Source: Nonomuraea wenchangensis
GTDB taxonomy: Bacteria > Actinomycetota > Actinomycetes > Streptosporangiales > Streptosporangiaceae
Reading direction: 5' to 3'
Assembly (NCBI RefSeq): GCF_900111685.1
Contig: NZ_FOHX01000028.1
Coordinates: 41,789 to 105,788, forward strand
DNA length: 64,000 nucleotides
Shown: piece by piece, positions 1 to 7,920 of the stretch
Numbering within the stretch: the first letter of the stretch is position 1
How the letters are laid out: each line of letters opens with the position of its first letter
Translations under genes and position numbers: made by a program
Notes under the pieces: model-generated
What the model saw: only the letters and a program-made list of their open reading frames with translations
Database searches by the model: none
Told to the model about the DNA's origin: nothing

Positions 1-521
1 AGCCACTCCACCTGCCCCAGGCCCAGCGAGCCGAGCATGCTGTTGATCACGCCGAACTGCGCGTCGAGCATGAATCGCCAGAACAGCCCGACCACGACCG
101 GCGACAGCATCATCGGGACCAGAAACAGGGTGGTCAGCAGTCCTCGTCCGTGCGCGCGCCGTGAGATCAGGTAGGCGATGGCGAAACCGAGCACGGTCTG
201 CAGGGCGACCGCGCCGACCACGTAGATCAACGTCGTCAGGGCCCTCTGGTGGACCTGCGGCGACGTCAGGATGGCGGTGTAGTTCTCGAACCAGAGGAAC
301 TGGGCGGGCCCGCCGCGAGTGGCCGAGTAGTCGGTGAAGGACAGGTACAACGCCCACAGCAACGGGAACACCGACATGGCGAGCAACAGCAGCAGCGCGG
401 GAGAGGTGAAGGCCACGGCGAGCCCGCGGTCGCTCAAGCGGCGGGACCGGCCCGGTGCGGGCGGCGTCGCGGACGCCACCTGCCCGGGGTGGTCGGTCGT
501 CAGAGGGGCGGAGTCACTCAC
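1..521 (-). CDS. Sugar ABC transporter permease, MalF/UgpA type (5' part only)
   Basis: The gene starts with GTG at 521 and runs leftward off the window, so only about 173 N-terminal residues are visible. After a roughly 30-residue cytoplasmic leader comes a hydrophobic helix around LLLLLAMSVFPLLWALYLSF, followed by FTDYS, typical of the first membrane span of MalF-type permeases. A second hydrophobic stretch (TTLIYVVGAVALQTVLG) starts the conserved permease core. The GTG overlaps the stop of the upstream binding-protein gene by four bases (GTGA), so the two are translationally coupled. It would form the membrane channel of a carbohydrate importer. A second permease is expected just outside the window. 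Confidence 0.88.
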   Translation of the reverse strand, partial: MSDSAPLTTDHPGQVASATPPAPGRSRRLSDRGLAVAFTSPALLLLLAMSVFPLLWALYLSFTDYSATRGGPAQFLWFENYTAILTSPQVHQRALTTLIYVVGAVALQTVLGFAIAYLISRRAHGRGLLTTLFLVPMMLSPVVVGLFWRFMLDAQFGVINSMLGSLGLGQVEW

Positions 522-1933
522 AGTCCGCCGCCGCCCTTGCCACTGCTGGCGTTGAGCACTCCCTGCTGCTGCTTGGCGATGTCGTCGAGCGCGTCCTTCG
601 GCGCCTTCGCGCCGTTGAGAGCCGCGTTCACGTTGGTGTTCTCGATGTCGACGAGGCGCGCGTACTCGGGCACGTTCCACATGTCCCGCATCCGCGGAAC
701 CGAGTCGGTGTACACCTGATTGAACGGCTGGGCGTTGAGGAACTCGGGCGACTCCAGGGCGTCCGTACGCGATGGCACGCCACCAGCCGCGGCCCACTTC
801 TTCTGGATATCACCCTGCTCGAACCACTTCATGAAGTTCAGGGCCTCCGCCTGGTTCGCCTCGGGCGAGTAGGCCGACACGTGCATCCCCATACCGCCGA
901 GAGGCACCAGGTTCGTCTTCTGGCTCGGCAGGGGGGCGAAGCCCAGCTTGTCGAGAATCTGCTCCCGCGTGGTGCCGAGCGTCGACTGCTTCGGGTCGAG
1001 CAGCCCGCCGCTCGCGGCGATCCAGTTGAACGCGATGCAGGCCTTGCCCTGGGCGACCGCCGCGTTCACCTCGTCGATGAACCAGTTGCCTGAGCCCTTG
1101 GCGGTCAGCGGCTTCATCTTGTTGACCAGGACGTCCATCGCCTCCTGGCCGGCGGCGTCGTTGAGGACGCCGTCGATCTTGCGCGTCTTGGGGTCCCAGA
1201 GGTTGCCGCCGTAGACGCCATTGACCGTGTTGTAGGTGACGGCCGCGGCGTCGGAGCCGTTGGCCTGGTGGAAGGCCAGCCCGCTGACGCCGGGGTTGTC
1301 CGCCTGGCACTTCTCGGCGACTGAGATCATCTCGTCCCAGGTCTGCGGTGGCTTGTCGCCGATCAGGTCCTTGCGGTAGATCATCGTCCAGGTGTCGCCG
1401 AGCAGCGGCAGTCCGTACAGGCTGGCGTTCTCGTCGCGCTTCCCGGTCTCCGCCTGGGGGAACTGGCCGTAGGCCGCCAGAAGGTACGGGTTGTAGGCCT
1501 TGACGTCGATGTTCTTCTTGACGAAGTCGGTGATGTCGAGGATGTTGCCGTTCGTCACGGCCTCGCCGATGTGTTGCGAGTCCAGGATCGGGATGTCGAA
1601 GTCGGTCTTGTGTGCGGCGAACTGGGTGAACATCGCGTCGTGCCAGTTCGCGTTCGGCACGGTCTTGACCTTGATGGTCACGTTCGGCCGCCCCTTGGTG
1701 TACTCCGCGTTCGCGAAGGCTTCCAGCGCGTGGGCGGGGGGCCAGTCGAACCAGATGAAGCTGAGGGTCAGCGGATCCTTGGTGAGCTCCGGGATGGTCG
1801 CCGGCGCCTTGGGGGCGCTGCCGTCCTGACCGCCGCAAGCCGCCACGGTCGTGGCCACTAACATGGCCGCCGTAGCCAGCCGTGCCTTTCGACCGGGAAC
1901 CGACAATCGTCCTGTTCGCTGTGAATACCGCAT
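518..1933 (-). CDS. Extracellular sugar-binding lipoprotein of an ABC transporter
   Basis: This is a 471-residue family-1 type solute-binding protein (PF01547/PF13416 class) that captures a carbohydrate outside the cell and delivers it to the coupled permease. The N-terminus has a basic stretch, a hydrophobic segment (TAAMLVATTVAACGG) and a lipobox ending in a Cys, so it should be an anchored lipoprotein. The body carries features usual in the family, such as YGLPLLGDTWTMIYRKDL and a Trp/Asp-rich ligand cleft region. Length is normal. The ATG start at 1933 has AGGCAAGA just upstream. The gene is the first of a minus-strand operon and is divergent from the GntR gene across about 390 bases. The substrate cannot be told from sequence alone. 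Confidence 0.92.
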   Translation of the reverse strand: MRYSQRTGRLSVPGRKARLATAAMLVATTVAACGGQDGSAPKAPATIPELTKDPLTLSFIWFDWPPAHALEAFANAEYTKGRPNVTIKVKTVPNANWHDAMFTQFAAHKTDFDIPILDSQHIGEAVTNGNILDITDFVKKNIDVKAYNPYLLAAYGQFPQAETGKRDENASLYGLPLLGDTWTMIYRKDLIGDKPPQTWDEMISVAEKCQADNPGVSGLAFHQANGSDAAAVTYNTVNGVYGGNLWDPKTRKIDGVLNDAAGQEAMDVLVNKMKPLTAKGSGNWFIDEVNAAVAQGKACIAFNWIAASGGLLDPKQSTLGTTREQILDKLGFAPLPSQKTNLVPLGGMGMHVSAYSPEANQAEALNFMKWFEQGDIQKKWAAAGGVPSRTDALESPEFLNAQPFNQVYTDSVPRMRDMWNVPEYARLVDIENTNVNAALNGAKAPKDALDDIAKQQQGVLNASSGKGGGGL

Positions 1934-2322
1934 CTTCTTGCCTGCTTTCTGGGGGGATTTCTGGAGCCGTGCCGCGTGCTTCGCCGAGCAGTTGCCGGGT
2001 CGGTCAGGCGGGTTGCCGGCTGTCGCAGGGGCTGATCAGCAGACCGGCGTCACGAGTACGCCGCGACTTCATGGGGCTTCAAGCAGTCGGGAAGTCCATC
2101 GGTCCTGGTGCGGCCCGATGGCGAACCGAACAGGACGTCGAGCATGCTCATAAGAGCTCCAACTGATCGAAGCGGAGCGATGGCGGGCGATCCCCGATGG
2201 GTGAAGGATGGCTGGCGTCCGCCACCTTTCCTATACGATCCGAATGGGAGCGTCAACATCCCCCGATGCTGCGACCGATGCCAGCAGGTTCCCGAAGACG
2301 CAAGAAAGGACCTCACGTCACG
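1934..2322. promoter_or_regulatory. Divergent intergenic region between sugar ABC operon and GntR gene
   Basis: No convincing gene is visible in these 389 bases; the open frames that cross it have atypical composition. It must hold the promoters of both the leftward sugar transporter and the rightward GntR gene. A TACGAT element at 2234-2239 could be a -10 box for the rightward transcript. I see no strong palindrome that would mark the GntR operator. Confidence 0.4.
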
Positions 2323-3066
2323 ATGGACGACGAAGCGATGATCGCGCGGCGCCGTGGGGCCATGACGGGCGGAATCCCGCCGGGAAGATCTCGCGGCCGG
2401 CTTGCCGACGAGGTGTACGACACGCTGCTCGGACAGATGATGTCGCTACGGATCGAGCCGGACTCCCGCGTCACGATCGACGCCCTGGCACGAGAGCTGG
2501 GGGTCTCACAGACGCCGATCCGAGACGCTCTGAACCGTATGGAGGCCGAGGGCCTGGTCGTGCGTGTGCCTCACGCCGGCTATCGCATTCCCCCCCAGAT
2601 CACCCGTCACCGATTCGAGGACATGCTCGAGGTCCGCCTGCTCCTCGAGCCGGCGGCGGCGCGCAGATCCGCCGAACGCGCATCCCTGCAGCAGGTGGCC
2701 GGTATGCGGCGGCTGCTGGAGGAGATGGCGGAGCTGGAGGAGGGCGGCGGGCTCATGGCCTATGGCGCCTTCGGGCTGCGCGACGCCGCCTTTCACGATC
2801 TCGTCGCCCTGAGCGCGGAGAACCAGGTCATCCGCGAAGCGCTCGCCCGCCTGCACACGCACGTGCACCTGTTCCGGCTTCTCCACGACACCCAGGTCAC
2901 TCTCCTGGCCATGGCCGAGCACGAAGAAGTCCTGACCGCGATCGCCGCGCGTGACCCCGACGCCGCCGCCTACGCCATGCGCCGGCACATCCTGCGGTCC
3001 GGCGAGCGGTTCCGGCGATTGTTCGACGAGGCCAAGGGCGCGGACGGAATGGTGGCAGAGGCTTGA
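2323..3066 (+). CDS. GntR-family transcriptional regulator, FadR/FCD subfamily
   Basis: A 247-residue protein with an N-terminal winged helix (about residues 25-90; ELGVSQTPIRDALNRMEAEG is the recognition-helix region) and a C-terminal all-helical FCD ligand domain (about 95-230). The metal-site histidines typical of FCD domains appear in AAFHDLVAL, AEHEEVL and MRRHI. The frame is open farther upstream, but ATG 2323 is chosen because AAAGGA lies at 2305-2310 and the upstream residues do not match the family. It is followed by a DJ-1/PfpI protein (88-base gap) and a hydrolase on the same strand. It may control these genes, the divergent sugar transporter, or both. The ligand is unknown, probably an organic acid. 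Confidence 0.9.
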   Translation: MDDEAMIARRRGAMTGGIPPGRSRGRLADEVYDTLLGQMMSLRIEPDSRVTIDALARELGVSQTPIRDALNRMEAEGLVVRVPHAGYRIPPQITRHRFEDMLEVRLLLEPAAARRSAERASLQQVAGMRRLLEEMAELEEGGGLMAYGAFGLRDAAFHDLVALSAENQVIREALARLHTHVHLFRLLHDTQVTLLAMAEHEEVLTAIAARDPDAAAYAMRRHILRSGERFRRLFDEAKGADGMVAEA

Positions 3067-3153
3067 CGGGCGGGCCGGGCCGGGGAATGCTATGTCAACC
3101 CGATCGGATCGGATTGGATCCACCTCACCCGCCCCAGATGCGAGGAGAAGCAG

Positions 3154-3723
3154 GTGCCCAGAGCGCTGCTCCTGACCGGCGACGCCGCCGAGGAGCTCGA
3201 CACCATGTATCCCTACTATCGCGTACAGGAGGGCGGCTGGGACGTTGACGTCTCGTCACGGACGATGCGTGACGTTCAGCTGGTCATCCACGAGTTCGAC
3301 CCCGACTCCGACGCCTACGTGGAGAAGAACGGCCGGAAGTTGCCGGTTGACGTGCCCTGGGCCGAGGTCGACGTCGAGCGCTATGACGCCCTCATCATCC
3401 CCGGAGGACGTGCCCCCGAGTGGATCCGGGTCGACGCCGACGTCAGGCGCATCACCGAGCACTTCTTCGCGCGCAACCTCCCGATCGCGCTGGTGTGCCA
3501 CGGCGCCCAGGTGCCGGCTGTGTACGGGCTGCTGAAGGGCCGCAAGACCGCGTGCTTCCCGCCCATCACCGGTGACATGGAGAACGCGGGCGCGACGGTC
3601 ATCGACGCTCCCGACGTCGTGGACGGCAACCTCGTCTCCTGCAGGGGATGGCCGGACATGCCGAAATTCGGCCGGGCGATGATGGAGGTCTTCTCGAAGT
3701 CCGTCAACTCCGCATCGGCATGA
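3154..3723 (+). CDS. DJ-1/PfpI family protein
   Basis: A 189-residue class I glutamine amidotransferase-like protein. The nucleophile elbow is visible as ALVCHGAQVP (Cys followed by His), preceded by LIIPGGRAPEWIR, the standard glycine turn of PfpI and DJ-1 proteins. These proteins act as peptidases, glyoxalase/deglycases or chaperones, and sequence alone does not decide which. The start is GTG 3154 with GAGGAGAAG directly upstream. Its stop lies 19 bases before the next gene, so the pair is probably co-transcribed, likely with the upstream GntR gene. The protein has the normal family length with no signal peptide, so it should be cytoplasmic. Confidence 0.88.
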   Translation: MPRALLLTGDAAEELDTMYPYYRVQEGGWDVDVSSRTMRDVQLVIHEFDPDSDAYVEKNGRKLPVDVPWAEVDVERYDALIIPGGRAPEWIRVDADVRRITEHFFARNLPIALVCHGAQVPAVYGLLKGRKTACFPPITGDMENAGATVIDAPDVVDGNLVSCRGWPDMPKFGRAMMEVFSKSVNSASA

Positions 3724-3742
3724 GCGCACCTGGCCCGTCCCG

Positions 3743-4564
3743 GTGACGGCATCTCGGACCGTCACAGTCGACGGCTCCCCCGTCCACGTCCTGGAGAGCG
3801 GCACCGGGCCCGCGGTGCTGATGCTGCACGGCTCCGGACCCGGTACGACCGGATCCGGCGCCTGGGCGACGACGGCACAGGCACTGGGCACGTCCTGGCG
3901 CCTGGTGGCTCCTGACCAGGCGGGGTTCGGCCGTACACCGCTCCCGGCCGGCTCCAGGGGCGGGCTCCGGCTGTGGACGGAGCAGGCCGCGGGCCTGATG
4001 GATGCTCTCGGTGCCGAGCACTACGCCGTGGTGGGCCACTCCATGGGCGGCGCCGTGGCGCTGGCGTTGGCGGCCGCGCGTCCCGGGCAGGTCACCCATG
4101 TCGTGGCGGTCTCGACGATGGGCGCCCCCGGGGCGCCGCTGTCCGCCGAGCTCGACGCGATCTGGGCCGCCCCTGCCGACCCGCTCGGGGCACGGGACAT
4201 GCTGAGTCGCCTCGTCCTCGACCAGGCGCTCGTGACCGAGTCGGCCGTCGCCGCCCGTGCGGCCGCGATGCGAGCGGGGGCGGCCGCATTCGCGTCGTTG
4301 TTCCCTCCCCCCAGGGCACGCTGGGCCGACGACCTCACCCTCTCGGCGCGAACGCTGGCAGGGGTGCGCGCACCCGTGCTGCTCGTCCACGGTGCCGAGG
4401 ACCGGGTCACCCCGCTCGGGACGGCAGCCCTGCCCCTGCTCGAGCACCTGGCCGATGTCCGTCTGCACGTGCTCGGCCGATGCGGGCACGTGCCGGCGCT
4501 CGAACACCCGCACGACTTCAGGCGACTCCTGTCGTGCTTCCTCAGCCGGGAACGAGGTCCCTGA
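3743..4564 (+). CDS. Alpha/beta-fold hydrolase
   Basis: A 273-residue serine hydrolase with the full catalytic set: oxyanion HGSGPG near residue 30, nucleophile GHSMGG near residue 95, acid in HGAEDRVTP and the His in GRCGHVPALEHP. The overall pattern resembles meta-cleavage product hydrolases (MhpC/BphD-like), but the residues seen do not fix the substrate. The start is GTG 3743, 19 bases after the PfpI stop. An ATG overlapping that stop is in a frame that closes at once. The protein is cytoplasmic. It is the last gene of the rightward group and is followed by a tRNA-like relic. Confidence 0.88.
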   Translation: MTASRTVTVDGSPVHVLESGTGPAVLMLHGSGPGTTGSGAWATTAQALGTSWRLVAPDQAGFGRTPLPAGSRGGLRLWTEQAAGLMDALGAEHYAVVGHSMGGAVALALAAARPGQVTHVVAVSTMGAPGAPLSAELDAIWAAPADPLGARDMLSRLVLDQALVTESAVAARAAAMRAGAAAFASLFPPPRARWADDLTLSARTLAGVRAPVLLVHGAEDRVTPLGTAALPLLEHLADVRLHVLGRCGHVPALEHPHDFRRLLSCFLSRERGP

Positions 4565-4571
4565 CCCATAT

Positions 4572-4599
4572 CCGTGGGCCGTGGGCCGTGGGCCGTGGG
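4572..4599. repeat. Four tandem copies of the 7-mer CCGTGGG
   Basis: CCGTGGG occurs four times head to tail without interruption, at 4572, 4579, 4586 and 4593. The last copy runs straight into the T-arm of the tRNA-like relic. Such short tandem repeats arise by slippage. Here they begin right after the hydrolase gene stop. Confidence 0.85.
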
Positions 4600-4622
4600 T
4601 TCAAGTCTCGCCCGCCCTGCCA
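4595..4622 (+). pseudogene. tRNA-Trp-like 3' end relic (T-arm, acceptor strand, CCA)
   Basis: The bases GTGGG TTCAAGT CTCGC form a T-arm with five pairs (two are G-T) and a canonical TTCRANT loop. They are followed by a 7-base acceptor strand CCGCCCT, discriminator G and an encoded CCA. Ends of this kind are typical of actinobacterial tRNA-Trp. The matching 5' acceptor strand, D-arm and anticodon are absent in the 75 bases upstream, where the 7-mer repeat sits instead. It is therefore a 3' fragment, as left behind by integration of an element at a tRNA gene. Confidence 0.6.
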
Positions 4623-5213
4623 CTGCGCCTGCCGAACATTCCATCCGTGCAGTTCAAGCGGCATGTGAGTACTCGCGGAGGATTCCGCCGAGGCGGTCTC
4701 GCCGGTTCCAGAGCAGGCAGCGGTCAAGCAGCTCGCGACGGCACGACTGCACCCACCACTCCATGGACAGCCAGGCGAAGGAACACGCCCGGTCATCGTG
4801 CCGCACTGGCTCCCTCTGGAGTCCCGCCGCCAGGTGTCAAGGTACGACCGCCACATCGCACGGCGTCACATGGTCTGCGACCAGCCTGTTGATCCCTGGG
4901 GCGAGATCGTCGCCCTTTTACGGGCCGTACGGAAACCGCGATTCACCGCTTGTTTCGGAGAGCGGTCCTTTATATGGGGCTGTCCAGTCCGTGGCCATTG
5001 TGTGATCCTCCCCTCGAGAAGGCATGTCCCGCGGCGTCTCGGGCGCGCGGGCCCGCGCGCTCTGGATTGCGACCGGCAGGGAGAGACGGGAAATCCATTC
5101 ACAGAATGCGCGCCCTCGTGTCGACTGCAACAGGGAGTTTTGTACATCGGTGGACATCTCTCCTTGTAGCAGGACGGTACTGTCCGGGTTCCACCGAGAC
5201 CCATCAGAACAAT
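4623..5213. other. Gene-poor stretch downstream of the tRNA relic
   Basis: About 590 bases without a credible gene. The base composition is lower in GC than the neighbours in places (for example around 4910-4980 and 5120-5160). Overlapping open frames on both strands match nothing I recognise. It may be debris of an integrated element, and it leads directly into the small peptide gene at 5214. Confidence 0.4.
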
Positions 5214-5369
5214 GTGGCTTACGCCGATAAAAGCACCACCAACGGACCGGCGATCAGCATTCCCTCCTCGGCCACGACCCTGACCGCCACCTGGGGCTGC
5301 TCCACCCAGCAGCTCTACCCCGGGCCCTGCATCACCGGCTGCAGCGCGCAGTCCTACTCCTACAGCTGA
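5214..5369 (+). CDS. Short Ser/Thr/Cys-rich peptide, possible orphan RiPP (lanthipeptide-like) precursor
   Basis: A 51-residue peptide if GTG 5214 is the start. The last 30 residues are rich in Ser and Thr and hold three Cys, in TATWGCSTQQLYPGPC followed by ITGCSAQSYSYS. This is the composition of lanthipeptide cores, where dehydrated Ser/Thr link to Cys. The frame is open upstream, so a longer leader cannot be excluded, and no strong ribosome site is seen. A long hairpin follows 14 bases after the stop. No LanB, LanC, LanM or protease gene lies in the window, so if real it is an orphan. It could also be the tail of a decayed larger gene. The function is inferred from composition only. Confidence 0.35.
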   Translation: MAYADKSTTNGPAISIPSSATTLTATWGCSTQQLYPGPCITGCSAQSYSYS

Positions 5370-5383
5370 GGCTCCTGCCTCCC

Positions 5384-5418
5384 AGAAGGCCGTCCGCTTT
5401 CACCGCGGGCGGCCTTCT
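5384..5418. terminator. Hairpin terminator between convergent genes
   Basis: The 14-base arm at 5384-5397 pairs with 5405-5418 through one G-T pair, with a 7-base loop. It sits 14 bases after the peptide stop and before the end of the leftward esterase gene, so it may serve both strands. Confidence 0.75.
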
Positions 5419-5547
5419 CGCATGCCGGTACGGATACCGCTCCGAGGTCGATGCGCGCCGGCGCTGTCAGCAGCGGTGAGGAAGAAGGGGTGCGGCCCAG
5501 CCCCACCGAGAGGTCCGCGAGGGCTGGGCCGATATCCGGTCGCAAGG

Positions 5548-7383
5548 TTACGCGCTGGTGCAGGTGTATCCGGATGGCAGGGCCGTGTTGCCGTCGGGGC
5601 GGCTGGCCTGGAAGCCGAAGCTGGTGGTGCCGGCTCCGGGGGCCAACGTGCCGTTATGGCTCACGCTCTTGGCCGTGACGGTCTGCCCGCTGGTGGTGAC
5701 GGTGGCGTTCCACGAGCCGGTCAGCGTGTGCCCGGCCGGGAGCGTGAACGTGACCGTCCAATTGGTGATCGTCGAGGTACTGGTATTGGTGATGGTCAGC
5801 GGCTGGATCACGTAGCCGGTGCCCCACTGGCTCTGCACGGTCGGCGTCGCCGAGCAGGCTCCGGTGGTGGTGCCGCTGGTGGTGACCTGGACGGTGTTGG
5901 ACACCGGCGAGAGGTTGCCGGCGGCGTCCCGCGCGCGGACCTGGTAACGGTAGGTGGTGCTCGGGGTCAGGCCCGTGTCGTTGTACGAGGTCGTGGCCGA
6001 GGTGCCGACCTGGGCGAAGGTGCCGCCGGTGGCCCCGGGTGCGCGCAGGATGTCGTAGCCGGCGACCCCCACGTCGTCAGTGGAAGCGGCCCAGGACAGA
6101 TTGGTGCCGCCGGCGGTGGTGCCGGAGGCCGCCAGCCCGCCCGGGGCGGTGGGTGGCGTGGTGTCGCCGCCGGTGGAGGTCGTGGTGAACGTGACGAACG
6201 CGGAGTTGGCCGACAGGTTGCCCGCGCCGTCGCGTGCTCGTACGTAGACCTGGTATTCGGTGTCGGCGGTCAGCCCGGTCAGGGTGATCGAGTTGGTGGC
6301 GGACTGGCCGAGCAGCGGGTCGGTGGCGCCCTGCTCCCGGTAGACGTTGTAACCCGCCAGGCCGGAGCCGCCCTGGTCGGTGGATGCCGTCCAGGTCAGG
6401 GTGGCGCTGGTGGCGGTCACGTTGGAGACGGCGGGAGTGCCCGGAGAGGTCGGCGGAGTGGTGTCGTTCGTGCTTTGGAACTGATTGAAGAAGTTCCACA
6501 CCACTGCCTTGGTCCAGGTACGTGCGCCGTCGTCAGCGGTGGACCCGTCCACTGGACCAGGGGTGTGACCCCCGTCGAACGCCGCCCACACGACCGGGTA
6601 TCCGGATCGGCATCCCGAGTAGGCGGTGACGACGTGCGTCAGGCTGCCCTGTGCCGGTTCGGGCGGATTTTGGGAAGTGCAACCGTTGTTCCTGACGAAC
6701 GTGTCGCGCAGCGACCGGCCCTGCGAGATGTTGAGTACGTTGTCCCTGAGGCCGTGGAACCCGATGTAGGCGATGGGCTGGGTGCCGCCGCTGCATCCGC
6801 TGAGCTGTGCGCCGGAGTAGACCGCGACCGCGCGGAAGACCGTCGCCCGGGCGCAGGCCAGGGCGTAACTCATGCCGCCGCCGTAGCTGAAGCCTCCGGC
6901 GAACACCTGCGTGGTGTCGACGCACAGGTCTGCTTCGATCAGCCTGATCATGTCGTCGACGAAGGTCAGGTCTTGCCCGCCGGAATTGGCCCAGCCGTTG
7001 TTCAGCCCCTGGGGGGCGACGAAGATCGCAGTGTTGTTCGCCAGTTGCCTGAGCCCGTAGTAGGACCAGGTGAATCCGCTGCTCCCGCCTGAGTCGACGT
7101 CGTTGGCGGTGCCGCCGAGCCAGTGGAACCCGAAGATCAACCGGTAAGGGTTGGTGTTGTTGTAGTTGTCGGGAATTCTCAGGATGAAGGAGCGAGTCTG
7201 GCCGCTAGTCTGGATCGATTGCGTGCCGCTTCTGAGTGTCGGAGTCTTGCCGCATCCTGGCGTCGCGGCGGCGGCGCTCGCCGCGCGTGACGTGGTTACG
7301 CTGCTGCTCAGTGCCGTACCACCGCTGGCCACCGCGAGAAGCACCGCCGCGATGACCGCGGCGAGGACGGATTTACGCCGCAT
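5548..7383 (-). CDS. Secreted CE1-like esterase (feruloyl/acetylxylan esterase or PHB depolymerase type) with two FN3 domains and CBM2
   Basis: A 611-residue exported enzyme. In order: signal peptide (about 1-38, ending near SRAASAAA), an alpha/beta esterase domain of the LpqC/PHB-depolymerase superfamily (about 45-300), two fibronectin type III linkers (about 308-395 and 402-490) and a C-terminal family 2 cellulose-binding module (about 510-611). The nucleophile elbow is AGGFSYGGGMSYA; the His is probably in AFDGGHTPGP. This layout is common in plant cell-wall esterases of actinomycetes, so removal of feruloyl or acetyl groups from xylan is the best guess. ATG 7383 is preferred over the TTG six bases upstream because AGGTGA lies six bases before it. 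A LacI-like palindrome lies upstream. Confidence 0.87.
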   Translation of the reverse strand: MRRKSVLAAVIAAVLLAVASGGTALSSSVTTSRAASAAAATPGCGKTPTLRSGTQSIQTSGQTRSFILRIPDNYNNTNPYRLIFGFHWLGGTANDVDSGGSSGFTWSYYGLRQLANNTAIFVAPQGLNNGWANSGGQDLTFVDDMIRLIEADLCVDTTQVFAGGFSYGGGMSYALACARATVFRAVAVYSGAQLSGCSGGTQPIAYIGFHGLRDNVLNISQGRSLRDTFVRNNGCTSQNPPEPAQGSLTHVVTAYSGCRSGYPVVWAAFDGGHTPGPVDGSTADDGARTWTKAVVWNFFNQFQSTNDTTPPTSPGTPAVSNVTATSATLTWTASTDQGGSGLAGYNVYREQGATDPLLGQSATNSITLTGLTADTEYQVYVRARDGAGNLSANSAFVTFTTTSTGGDTTPPTAPGGLAASGTTAGGTNLSWAASTDDVGVAGYDILRAPGATGGTFAQVGTSATTSYNDTGLTPSTTYRYQVRARDAAGNLSPVSNTVQVTTSGTTTGACSATPTVQSQWGTGYVIQPLTITNTSTSTITNWTVTFTLPAGHTLTGSWNATVTTSGQTVTAKSVSHNGTLAPGAGTTSFGFQASRPDGNTALPSGYTCTSA

Positions 7384-7434
7384 CAGCAATCACCTGCCTG
7401 TGGCACCGCCGGGAGGAACGGTGCCAGGGCGTCG

Positions 7435-7446
7435 GTTAGCGTTAAC
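7435..7446. promoter_or_regulatory. Candidate LacI-type operator upstream of the esterase
   Basis: GTTAGCGTTAAC is a 12-base palindrome with one mismatched pair, about 52 bases upstream of the esterase start. CG-centred palindromes of this size are typical LacI-family sites in polysaccharide-degradation genes. No intact LacI gene is present in the window. Confidence 0.4.
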
Positions 7447-7903
7447 ATGAACTGGATCAGTCCTCTCATCCGTGCGGAACTGGCGTGATTGGAGGGCATG
7501 ACGGAAAAACCGTGTCATCGTTCACATCGCTTTGCCGCGCCCGTTCCTGCCGATGGGTGGTGGTGCGACGGAGCAAATACGAGGCATGCAGATCCGTCAA
7601 GGCGCGGCTCGCTCCTCTGACGTGACGGGCGGCGCTCCCATGCCGTTTTGCTGGCACTTATCGCGTCGTTCAGTCTGGAAACATATTGAAAGTTTCACGG
7701 CAATTCTCAGAAGGCCATGGGGCCGGATTCAACCCTTCCCTGCCCTTTGGCCGCGCTGCTTCCAAAGCTCCTGAACCCAAAGCGGGCTCGGCTCGGCGGC
7801 CTTCTGCGACATGTGGAGGATTCAGGCCCGCATCGAGGACGTGGCGCCCGGGGAGGCGGAGTGGCTCATGCCGGAGCGGCACCCACAGGCATCGAGTGGC
7901 CGC
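7447..7903. other. Non-coding stretch between the esterase promoter and the IR-bounded cassette
   Basis: About 460 bases with no open frame that has convincing codon use or homology. It ends exactly where the left copy of the 17-bp inverted repeat begins. Confidence 0.45.
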
Positions 7904-7920
7904 CCCGATCAACCATCTAG
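7904..7920 (+). repeat. Left copy of an exact 17-bp inverted repeat
   Basis: CCCGATCAACCATCTAG here recurs as its exact reverse complement at 10551-10567. The similarity stops at both ends in both copies. The repeat contains the stop codon (TAG, read on the minus strand) of the XRE gene. No obvious target duplication flanks the pair. Confidence 0.85.

Noticed and set aside
4542..4856. A minus-strand frame containing GGRDLNPRP
   Set aside because: This peptide is a well-known artefact of translating the complement of a tRNA 3' end. It led me to call the tRNA relic instead.
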